Assembly: GCA_023450835.1 (NCBI GenBank)
Contig: JAEXGM010000192.1
Coordinates: 1 to 11,320, forward strand
Length of the DNA stretch: 11,320 nt
Direction of reading: 5' to 3'
DNA from: Bacillota bacterium
Lineage (GTDB): Bacteria; Bacillota; Clostridia; Lachnospirales; Lachnospiraceae
Shown here: positions 1 through 5,814 of the stretch, in pieces
Layout of the letters: each line of letters opens with the position of its first letter
Position numbering within the stretch: position 1 is the stretch's first letter
Notes under the pieces: generated by a model
Told to the model about the DNA's origin: nothing
What the model saw: the letters and a program-made list of their open reading frames with translations, nothing else
Databases searched by the model: none
Program-made: the position numbers and the translations under genes

Positions 1-72
1 TTTGACACACCTATCATAATATAACCTGCAGTCATATGTGCAAGCGCACAAGAAAGTATGGTCACCTACTTA

Positions 73-101
73 TTGAATATCAATTTATGTATGTTTATAA
101 T
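73..101 (+). promoter_or_regulatory. Predicted sigma-A promoter of the aminotransferase gene
   Basis: A -35 box TTGAAT (73-78) and a perfect -10 box TATAAT (96-101) are separated by 17 bp, with a TG at 92-93 close to an extended -10 position. Transcription would start near 108. The -35 box overlaps a short dyad, ATTGA-ATA-TCAAT (72-84), which could be an operator. In AT-rich DNA such boxes can arise by chance, but the spacing and the perfect -10 make this a good candidate. Confidence 0.6.
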
Positions 102-126
102 GAGACTACATAAAAGATACAGCGAT

Positions 127-157
127 GGAGCCGTTCAAAAGAGCGGCTCCCTTTTTT
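127..157 (+). terminator. Intrinsic terminator or attenuator hairpin just upstream of the aminotransferase
   Basis: The arms are 127-136 (GGAGCCGTTC) and 141-150 (GAGCGGCTCC), pairing over 10 positions including one G-U, with an AAAA loop. C and six T follow at 152-157. This is a textbook Rho-independent terminator. It lies only about 19 nt after the predicted transcription start and 17 bp before the start codon, and the RBS (161-166) follows the T tract directly. It may end an upstream transcript, or act as a conditional attenuator if the promoter at 73-101 is real. Confidence 0.75.
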
Positions 158-174
158 ATAAGGAGGATGAGGCT

Positions 175-1500
175 ATGACGGGCGAAGAAGTGAAAGGCAT
201 GCAAAAGGAGTATAATCTGCAATCTTGGAGCAAACAAAAAGGACTTAACCCTATACCGGTGGAAAAAGGTGAGGGAATATATTTCTGGGATTATGAGGGG
301 AATCGCTATGCGGATATGTCCGCTCAGCTGGTCAACATGAATGTCGGCTTTGGCAATAAGGCAATTAATGAAGCAATTAAAGAGCAGGTAGATAAATTCT
401 GTTATGCCGCTCCTTCCTATGCAGTGGAAGCAAGAGCAAAGCTGGCCAAGAAAATTATTGAACTGATGCCTGATAATATGGGAAAAGTATTCTTTACCAA
501 TGCCGGTGCGGAAGCGAATGAGAACGCCATTAAGATGGCACGTATGTATACCGGAAGATTTAAGGTCTTCAGCAGGTACCGCAGTTATCATGGTTCCTCC
601 TTTGGAGCGGGAAATCTGACGGGCGAGCCAAGAAGATATCCGCTGGAACCGGGGATTCCGGGGTTTATAAAGTTCTTTGATCCGTATATTTATAGAGAAG
701 CCATAGATTTTGAATCAGAGGAAGCTGCCACGAAGTATTATATTGCAAAACTAAGGGAACAGATTCTCTATGAAGGACCGGGCAGTATTGCCGCTATTGT
801 AATTGAAACCATAACCGGCTCCAATGGTATATTGATTCCGCCCAAAGGTTACCTGCCGGGTATGAGAGCTCTTTGCGATGAATTTGGTATCTTATTAATC
901 TGCGATGAAGTAATGGCCGGCTGGGGCAGAACCGGTAAGATGTTCGCTTTTGAGAATTTTGATATAAAGCCTGATATTGTTACCTTTGCAAAAGGCGTGA
1001 CCTGCGGCTATGTGCCTCTTGGCGGCGCGGTCGTAAGCAAGAAGATTGCGGAGTACTTTGAGGATAATCTGTTGTCCTGCGGTTTGACTTACAGCGGGCA
1101 TCCCCTGGCCTGTGCGGCGGGAGTTGCCTGTGTAAATTATTATGAAGAGGTAAATATCCTGGAGCATGTCAACAAGGTCTCCAAAGTTCTCGGAGAATCC
1201 CTGGAAAAGATAAAAGAAACACATTCCTGCGTGGGAGACGTTCGTTATATAGGACTTTTCTCTGCGGTCGAACTGGTAAAGGATAAGAAGACAAAAGAGC
1301 CTCTTGTGCCTTACGGAAAGGATACGGAGGGGATTATGGGGAAAATCCTCGGCAAGTTAAAGGAAAAAAGATTTATGACCTATACTCACGAGAATATGAT
1401 TCTTGTGGCGCCGCCTTTAATCATTACCGAAGAGCAGATTCTGGAAGAACTTGCGAAACTTGATGAAGTACTTACCAGTGTTGATGAAGAGTTTCTATAA
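175..1500 (+). CDS. Class III PLP aminotransferase, probable beta-alanine aminotransferase
   Basis: The 441-residue product is a fold-type I, class III pyridoxal-phosphate aminotransferase, normal in length and probably a cytosolic dimer. Visible motifs are GAEANE (111-116, cofactor phosphate region), SYHGS (137-141), the cofactor aspartate in CDEV (D244) and the Schiff-base lysine in FAKG (K273), followed by TYSGHP (305-310). I chose ATG 175 because AGGAGG at 161-166 sits 8 nt upstream. An in-frame ATG at 58 would give a 39-residue extension that reads through the promoter and terminator, so I reject it. The class covers beta-alanine, taurine, GABA and other omega-amino acids, and sequence alone does not fix the substrate. 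Beta-alanine to malonic semialdehyde is inferred from the dihydropyrimidinase, carbamoyl hydrolase and Fe-ADH nearby, matching the role called PydD in extended reductive pyrimidine pathways. The amino acceptor (2-oxoglutarate or pyruvate) is unknown. Confidence 0.88.
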   Translation: MTGEEVKGMQKEYNLQSWSKQKGLNPIPVEKGEGIYFWDYEGNRYADMSAQLVNMNVGFGNKAINEAIKEQVDKFCYAAPSYAVEARAKLAKKIIELMPDNMGKVFFTNAGAEANENAIKMARMYTGRFKVFSRYRSYHGSSFGAGNLTGEPRRYPLEPGIPGFIKFFDPYIYREAIDFESEEAATKYYIAKLREQILYEGPGSIAAIVIETITGSNGILIPPKGYLPGMRALCDEFGILLICDEVMAGWGRTGKMFAFENFDIKPDIVTFAKGVTCGYVPLGGAVVSKKIAEYFEDNLLSCGLTYSGHPLACAAGVACVNYYEEVNILEHVNKVSKVLGESLEKIKETHSCVGDVRYIGLFSAVELVKDKKTKEPLVPYGKDTEGIMGKILGKLKEKRFMTYTHENMILVAPPLIITEEQILEELAKLDEVLTSVDEEFL

Positions 1501-1539
1501 AAGTTGACTGTGCAATTGAACATATAATATTGGTCATAT

Positions 1540-1574
1540 ATCAATTGATTTTTAACTTGTCCGTGTTATATAAT
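1540..1574 (+). promoter_or_regulatory. Predicted promoter of the Fe-ADH gene with overlapping palindrome
   Basis: The -35 candidate TTGATT (1545-1550) is followed 18 bp later by a perfect TATAAT (1569-1574). Transcription would start near 1581, about 260 nt before the Fe-ADH start codon. The palindrome ATCAATTGAT (1540-1549) overlaps the -35 box, and another CAATTGA lies at 1514-1520, so the two form an inverted pair suitable for a repressor or activator. A second TATAAT at 1523-1528 has no properly spaced -35 box. Confidence 0.5.
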
Positions 1575-1610
1575 TCGTCTATGCTATTTTAAGGGACATT
1601 AAACTATTAT

Positions 1611-1661
1611 TAAGCAGCGACGGAGCTATCTTGGGAAGATTCCGCCGCTGCTTATTCTTTT
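1611..1661 (+). terminator. Long terminator-like hairpin after the aminotransferase, in the Fe-ADH leader
   Basis: The outer arms 1611-1619 (TAAGCAGCG) and 1646-1654 pair perfectly over 9 bp. After one A/C mismatch, CGGA (1621-1624) pairs with TCCG (1641-1644), and ATCTT (1628-1632) pairs with AAGAT (1636-1640) around a GGG loop. The tail is ATTCTTTT, a modest U tract. It could be the terminator of the upstream aminotransferase gene. If the promoter at 1545-1574 is used, it instead lies about 30 nt into the Fe-ADH leader and could attenuate it. Confidence 0.6.
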
Positions 1662-1675
1662 GTATATTCAGGAAA

Positions 1676-1810
1676 GTGTGAATGATTGAGAAGTATAATT
1701 CACACAAGATCATACCTGGGAAATCCTCGATATCTCTGGAGGGGTGTTGGAAAAGGTATGATGGTTGCATTTCCACCGGCAAAAAGCAGGAAAGCATGCT
1801 TTTTGTTTCT
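1676..1810 (+). promoter_or_regulatory. Structured 5' leader of Fe-ADH, riboswitch-like, class not recognised
   Basis: This part of the 343-bp gene-free stretch is dense in pairing. An 8-bp stem joins 1676-1683 and 1698-1705. A 9-bp stem joins 1709-1717 (ATCATACCT) and 1754-1762 (AGGTATGAT), enclosing a CCTC/GAGG hairpin (1725-1728 with 1739-1742). TGGAAA (1748-1753) can pair with TTTCCA (1770-1775), which would cross the 9-bp stem as a pseudoknot or compete with it. A 10-bp terminator-like hairpin (1779-1788 with 1797-1806, eight-base loop) with a U-rich 3' arm follows, then TTTCTTG. This arrangement of aptamer-like fold plus terminator resembles a riboswitch, but I do not recognise the core of any known class. 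No gene is supported here: a 65-codon frame at 1686-1883 has no RBS and runs into the Fe-ADH start. Confidence 0.4.
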
Positions 1811-1843
1811 TGATTTTAGCTGCGGCGGCAGAATGGAGGTCAT

Positions 1844-2998
1844 ATGGCATATCAATTTACATTACCGCGAAGTATTTTTATAGGGAAGAATGCTTTGGAA
1901 GCAAGTGAGGATGCCGTGAAAGAGCTTGGAAAAAAGGCCTTTGTAGTAACAGGCAGAATTGTTACCAAAGCTGGAATCGTTGCGACGCTTACAGGTTATC
2001 TTGAAAGCTGGGGAATTGAATATGTTGTATTCAATGATATTACCGGAGAGCCCACGGATTTGATGATTGAAGCAGGTGTAAGGGCATACAAACAGACCGG
2101 CTGTGATTTTCTGATTGCTATCGGCGGAGGAAGTCCCCTGGACAGTGCAAAGGCCATTGCAGCCATGACGGTACTGGAAGGTAAGATATCTGATTATCTG
2201 GGAAAAGATATCAACGGTAAATTTCCTCCCATGGTATTAATCCCCACAACTGCCGGTACCGGCTCGGAAGCGACAAAGTTCACGGTGATTACGGATTCTG
2301 TTAAGGGAATCAAGATGCTGCTGAAGGGAAATGCCTTATTGCCGGATATTGCAGTAATTGATCCTGCATTTACGCTGACCTCGCCTCCGGGTATTACGGC
2401 GGCCACCGGCATGGATGCATTAACCCACGCAGTAGAAGCTTATACTTCAAGAAAGAGCACTCCTTTAACAGAAATTTATGCCTTATCGGCAGTAAAGAGA
2501 ATCTTTCAGTATCTTCCCATTGCCTACAGCAACGGAAGTGATGAGAAGGCGAGGGAAGAAATGCAGATTGCGGCATATGAGGCAGGAGTCAGTATCAATA
2601 ATGCTTCTGTTACGCTGGTGCATGGCATGAGCCGGCCTATCGGAGCGTTGTTCCATGTTCCTCATGGCATATCAAACGCTATGTTAATCAATGAATGTCT
2701 CACCTTTGCACTGGATGGCTGTTATGAAAGGTTTGGAACCTTGGGCAGAATAATCGGAGCAGCGAAGGAAGGTACGGACGATGAGGCGGCAGCAAGGAGT
2801 TTTATTACAGAACTTGAAAAGTTATGCAGGCACTGTAATATCCCGACCTTGGAGGAATACGGAATAGACAAAGAGGAATTTCAAAATTCCATGGAGAAGA
2901 TGTCAGAGGATGCCCTGGCAAGCGGCAGCCCGGCTAATACAATCAAAGAAGTGTCAAAGAAAGACTTGTTGAAAATATATATGAAGCTTTGGGAATAA
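1844..2998 (+). CDS. Iron-containing alcohol dehydrogenase, probable malonic semialdehyde reductase
   Basis: The 384-residue product is a group III (iron-type) alcohol dehydrogenase of normal length. It has the Rossmann-like nucleotide motif GGGSPLD (94-100), TTAGTGSE (135-142) and four metal ligands with FucO-like spacing: D191 and H195 (in DALTH), H260 (VHG) and H274 (HVPHG). The family reduces aldehydes with NAD(P)H. Context suggests reduction of malonic semialdehyde, made from beta-alanine by the upstream aminotransferase, to 3-hydroxypropionate, the role called PydE elsewhere. Other small aldehydes remain possible. The start at 1844 follows GGAGG (1835-1839) with only a 4-nt spacer, which is short, but the N-terminus (MAYQFTLP) is typical of the family and no better start exists. 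The gene seems monocistronic: it has its own promoter and leader upstream and a strong terminator 36 bp after its stop. Confidence 0.9.
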   Translation: MAYQFTLPRSIFIGKNALEASEDAVKELGKKAFVVTGRIVTKAGIVATLTGYLESWGIEYVVFNDITGEPTDLMIEAGVRAYKQTGCDFLIAIGGGSPLDSAKAIAAMTVLEGKISDYLGKDINGKFPPMVLIPTTAGTGSEATKFTVITDSVKGIKMLLKGNALLPDIAVIDPAFTLTSPPGITAATGMDALTHAVEAYTSRKSTPLTEIYALSAVKRIFQYLPIAYSNGSDEKAREEMQIAAYEAGVSINNASVTLVHGMSRPIGALFHVPHGISNAMLINECLTFALDGCYERFGTLGRIIGAAKEGTDDEAAARSFITELEKLCRHCNIPTLEEYGIDKEEFQNSMEKMSEDALASGSPANTIKEVSKKDLLKIYMKLWE

Positions 2999-3033
2999 AA
3001 ATTGGGAATAAGAATAGAGATTAAAAAATTACG

Positions 3034-3067
3034 ATGGCGTAAAGGGAAGGACCTTACGCCATTTTTT
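3034..3067 (+). terminator. Strong Rho-independent terminator of the Fe-ADH gene
   Basis: Arms ATGGCGTAA (3034-3042) and TTACGCCAT (3054-3062) pair perfectly over 9 bp, with an extra GG/CC pairing possible inside the loop. They run into six T at 3062-3067. This separates the aminotransferase/Fe-ADH part from the ABC importer and catabolic genes. Confidence 0.9.
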
Positions 3068-3144
3068 ATGATTAAGAGAAAGAATTAAATGAAAAAGGAA
3101 AAGTAGATCTATTCGGGTATTATGTTGGGAAGTATGGAAATTAA

Positions 3145-3189
3145 GCGGTTCAATCGTAAATTTGTATCTGGGGGTTGAATAACCCGCAG
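3145..3189 (+). promoter_or_regulatory. Possible alternative hairpins in the leader of the ABC importer operon
   Basis: One hairpin pairs CTG (3168-3170) and GGGTT (3172-3176) with AACCC (3181-3185) and CAG (3187-3189) around a GAAT loop. A competing fold pairs GCGG-TTCAA (3145-3153) with TTGAA (3175-3179) and CCGC (3184-3187). Both use the same bases, so they exclude each other. The elements end just before the RBS region of the ATPase gene. I could not find a convincing -35/-10 pair between 3068 and 3145; TATTAT at 3118-3123 lacks a -35 box. Confidence 0.25.
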
Positions 3190-3214
3190 GTTCAGGAAAG
3201 GACTAGGTTGTTTT

Positions 3215-4039
3215 ATGGATGCAATTGTACTTAATAGTGAAATGGATGAGACTTCAGCCGAGAACAGCTTTGATGTTGAGATAAAGATAGAGGATTTATG
3301 TATTAGTTTTCCGGATAAAGAGGGAGGCCTTCCCATTACTGCTTTGCAGAATATCAATCTGGATATCAGGCAGGGAGAATTTATTTCACTGCTGGGGCCT
3401 TCCGGATGCGGAAAGACAACACTTCTTCGCACCATAGCAGATCTTCAGCAGCCTACTTCGGGAAGTATATCCGTAAGAGGGCAGTCACCAAGAGAGATCA
3501 GGCTTCAGAAGAAATACGGGATTGTGTTTCAAAATCCTGTTCTGTATGATTGGAGGACCGTCAGGCGCAACGTCTGTATGCCTATGGAGATGATGGGAAT
3601 ACCGAAGAAGGAAAGAACCGCAAGAGTCACTAAGATGCTGGAGCTGGTCGGATTAATGGAATTCGGGAAGAAATACCCTCATCAGTTAAGCGGCGGAATG
3701 CAGCAGAGAGTTGGTATTGCCAGAGCGCTGGCTATTAAGCCGGAGATTCTCTTAATGGATGAACCTTTTTCTGCATTGGATGAGTTTACAAAGGAAAAGC
3801 TCCATGAAGATCTGCTTCGTATCTGGAAGAAAACCAATAAGACAATTTTGTTTGTAACGCATAATATCCAGGAAGCAGTATTTTTATCCGACAGGGTTGT
3901 AGTATTGTCACCACATCCCGGAAGAGTATCTGCCGTAGTGGATATTGACCTGGAAAGACCAAGAAGCTTGGAGATTAAGAACACACAGAAATTCAATGAA
4001 CTGGTGGTTAAGGTGCGAAACAGTTTTGAGAGCCTGTAG
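3215..4039 (+). CDS. ABC importer ATP-binding subunit (SsuB/TauB/ThiZ class)
   Basis: The 274-residue product is the cytoplasmic ATPase of an importer in the nitrate/sulfonate/taurine/NMT1-THI5 group. It has a complete set of motifs: Walker A GPSGCGKTT (61-69), Q-loop glutamine Q106 (VFQNP), signature LSGGMQQR (158-165), Walker B with catalytic glutamate in LLMDEP (E183), D-loop SALDE and switch histidine H216 (VTHN). The late LSPHPGRV segment is typical of this subfamily. The first 20 or so residues are a non-conserved acidic extension. ATG 3215 has a weak AGG at 3205-3207 (7-nt spacer) and a better AAAGGA at 3197-3202 (12-nt spacer), so translation may start less efficiently than in its neighbours. 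It heads the importer operon, and two permeases and a lipoprotein follow. A pyrimidine or related substrate is inferred from context only. Confidence 0.92.
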   Translation: MDAIVLNSEMDETSAENSFDVEIKIEDLCISFPDKEGGLPITALQNINLDIRQGEFISLLGPSGCGKTTLLRTIADLQQPTSGSISVRGQSPREIRLQKKYGIVFQNPVLYDWRTVRRNVCMPMEMMGIPKKERTARVTKMLELVGLMEFGKKYPHQLSGGMQQRVGIARALAIKPEILLMDEPFSALDEFTKEKLHEDLLRIWKKTNKTILFVTHNIQEAVFLSDRVVVLSPHPGRVSAVVDIDLERPRSLEIKNTQKFNELVVKVRNSFESL

Positions 4040-4077
4040 GGCAGAAAACGCCGCCTGTTATGAGAGAGGAAGATTAC

Positions 4078-4929
4078 ATGAGCCTGATAAAAAAGATTCT
4101 TAATTCGAAAAAGATGGTAACGGTGGTATGGGTCATGGGACTTATAATCCTATGGGAAATCGGAGCGTCTGTCATAGCGCAGACAAAACGTACGCCGGAA
4201 AATGTATTGCCTCACCTGTATCAGATTCTGGAATCGGTATTCAGCACAAAAAAGGTCAGCAGTACCCAGACGGCACTGGAGATTGTGCTCAGTAACGCCG
4301 GAATTACACTGCTTCGGGCAGGAATCGGTTTTCTGATCGGTATTGCCATCGGCTTTCTGCTGGCACTTTTAATGAATCTGTTTCTGGCTGTTGAAAAGAC
4401 GGTATTCCCCTATCTGATGATAATTCAGATGATTCCGATTCTTGGCATGGCACCTATTGTACTGGCAATTACCAAGGATATCAACAAAAGCCGTATTGTC
4501 ATAGCGGCTATACTGACCTTTTATCCCGTGGCAACGAATACCCTTGCAGGTTTTAAAGCGGTGGAAAAGGAAAAGCATGAGCTGATGTATTCCATTGCTG
4601 CCACCAAATACCAGATATACACTAAACTATTGATACCCTCCTGTATGCCTTACTTCTTTACAGGACTCAAGATATCCGCCCCTATGGCAATTACGGCATC
4701 TATTTTAGTAGATACCTTACAGGGAGGCGGAGGACTTGGAACTATGCTGTCCCAATCCTTAAAACATGCCATGTCTATCTATGTATTCTGGCAGATAGTT
4801 TTCTTTAGTGCCATAATCGGAATATTAAGTTTCTATCTTATGACTGTTATTGAGAAAGTACTTTCACCCTATAAGCGTAAGGGGCCAAAGGTAAAGACGG
4901 AGGTGATTGCAGATGAAAAAGCTGCGTAG
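4078..4929 (+). CDS. ABC importer permease 1 (BPD_transp_1 family)
   Basis: The 283-residue inner-membrane protein has about six hydrophobic segments (roughly 13-34, 75-102, 109-132, 138-160, 200-215 and 235-260). An EAA-like loop at about 168-187 (ELMYSIAATKYQIY and the following LLIP) docks on the ATPase. Length and pattern match SsuC/TauC/ThiX permeases. I start at ATG 4078, which has AGAGAGGA (4063-4070) 7 nt upstream. The in-frame ATG at 4060 has no ribosome site and would add six residues. The gene starts 38 bp after the ATPase stop and overlaps the next permease by 17 bp, so the two permeases are probably translationally coupled and form a heterodimeric channel. Confidence 0.88.
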   Translation: MSLIKKILNSKKMVTVVWVMGLIILWEIGASVIAQTKRTPENVLPHLYQILESVFSTKKVSSTQTALEIVLSNAGITLLRAGIGFLIGIAIGFLLALLMNLFLAVEKTVFPYLMIIQMIPILGMAPIVLAITKDINKSRIVIAAILTFYPVATNTLAGFKAVEKEKHELMYSIAATKYQIYTKLLIPSCMPYFFTGLKISAPMAITASILVDTLQGGGGLGTMLSQSLKHAMSIYVFWQIVFFSAIIGILSFYLMTVIEKVLSPYKRKGPKVKTEVIADEKAA

Positions 4930-5719
4930 TAAGTTGAACAGGCAGAACATCACCGCCATAGTCTATCCCGTTTTGTTTGGTGTGTTCGTAGCTGTTTTGT
5001 GGCAGACAGAGCTCCTCCATAAAATCGTAGGAGCAGATACCTTTACTCTTCCTCTTCCAAAAAGGATATTCGGAATCATAAATGATAACTGGAGCGGAAT
5101 TATGGTCAATGTAAGGGCAACCGTAATCGTAGCACTGGGAGGTCTGATATTAGGCTCTTTCTTCGGGTATCTGCTTGCTATTGTAGCAACCGTATTTCCC
5201 AAGTGGGGTGCCGGTGGGCTTACCATAGCTTCCGCCTTCAATGCAATACCTATTATTGCTATTGCTCCTATACTGAACAACCTGACAAAAGATTTTAGTA
5301 AGGACCCAAATATCCGGAGCATGTTTGCCAAGATGCTGGTGGTTATGATTACCTGCACGGTATCCATGAGCATCAATGCCTACCGCGGGTTTACAGAATT
5401 AAAACCCTTTTCGCTGGACTTGATGAGGTCCTATGCGGCAGGAAGAGCCACTGTGTTCTTTAAACTGCGGATTCCAAACAGTGTTCCCTATGTATTCACT
5501 GCTTTAAGGGTCAGTGTACCCGCATGCGTAATCAGTGCGCTGGTAAGTGAGTATTTTGCGGAATATGTAATCGGAGTAGGACGCCAGATTCGTGAAAATA
5601 TTGTGCTGGCACAGTATGCAACGGCCTGGGCTTATATTCTTGTAGCCTGTGCTATCGGAATTACTATGTATGTAATTTTGTTAATTACGGAAGGCATATT
5701 ACTAAAGGGCCGGCGCTAA
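4913..5719 (+). CDS. ABC importer permease 2 (BPD_transp_1 family)
   Basis: The 268-residue inner-membrane permease belongs to the same family as its neighbour but is clearly divergent in sequence. Hydrophobic segments lie near 13-31, 67-95, 101-121, 140-156, 195-213 and 236-262. The coupling loop is at about 168-198 (LDLMRSYAAGRAT, then LRIPNSVPYVF). ATG 4913 is preceded by GGAGG (4899-4903) with a 9-nt spacer; a TTG six bases earlier is a less likely start. The 17-bp overlap with permease 1 supports coupled translation. Two different permeases rather than one suggest a heterodimeric importer, as in some hydroxymethylpyrimidine and pyrimidine uptake systems. Confidence 0.87.
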   Translation: MKKLRSKLNRQNITAIVYPVLFGVFVAVLWQTELLHKIVGADTFTLPLPKRIFGIINDNWSGIMVNVRATVIVALGGLILGSFFGYLLAIVATVFPKWGAGGLTIASAFNAIPIIAIAPILNNLTKDFSKDPNIRSMFAKMLVVMITCTVSMSINAYRGFTELKPFSLDLMRSYAAGRATVFFKLRIPNSVPYVFTALRVSVPACVISALVSEYFAEYVIGVGRQIRENIVLAQYATAWAYILVACAIGITMYVILLITEGILLKGRR

Positions 5720-5750
5720 AGAAAGTGCCGCTAAAAGAACTGATTAAAGA

Positions 5751-5777
5751 TTATAAAAGCTGATTTGCTTTTTATAA
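5751..5777 (+). terminator. Weak terminator-like or processing hairpin between permease 2 and the lipoprotein gene
   Basis: TTATAAAAGC (5751-5760) pairs with GCTTTTTATAA (5767-5777) around TGATTT, with one bulged T. The 3' arm holds five T but no further U tract follows. A second small hairpin spans the permease stop codon (CGGCGCT at 5711-5717 with AGTGCCG at 5724-5730, one G-U). In this position they may modulate the ratio of binding protein to permease mRNA, as binding proteins usually need higher expression. Confidence 0.3.
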
Positions 5778-5814
5778 TAAACAACCGTTGATTTCATTAG
5801 AAGGAGGCTTAACT

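Noticed and set aside
2..7. TTGACA at the left edge as a -35 box
   Set aside because: No -10-like hexamer lies 16-18 bp downstream; the nearest TATAAC-like sequence is only about 12 bp away.
37..50. Small perfect hairpin TGTGC-AAGC-GCACA as a terminator or riboswitch part
   Set aside because: It has a 5-bp stem and no U tract, and the sequence to its left is unavailable, so no role can be supported.
58..174. Upstream extension of the aminotransferase from ATG 58
   Set aside because: It would translate through the -10 box, the terminator hairpin and the RBS. The family-like protein begins after ATG 175, which has an ideal ribosome site.
106..591. 161-codon antisense frame opposite the aminotransferase start
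   Set aside because: It lies opposite a clear family member, shows no recognisable domain and no ribosome site. The same applies to the other antisense frames across the window.
1686..1883. 65-codon open frame between the aminotransferase and Fe-ADH genes
   Set aside because: It has no ribosome binding site, its composition is not protein-like, it overlaps the Fe-ADH start in another frame, and the region is better explained as structured leader RNA.
3068..3214. PyrR-type attenuation site before the importer operon
   Set aside because: I found no match to the conserved PyrR binding-loop sequence here or in the other leaders, despite the pyrimidine theme.
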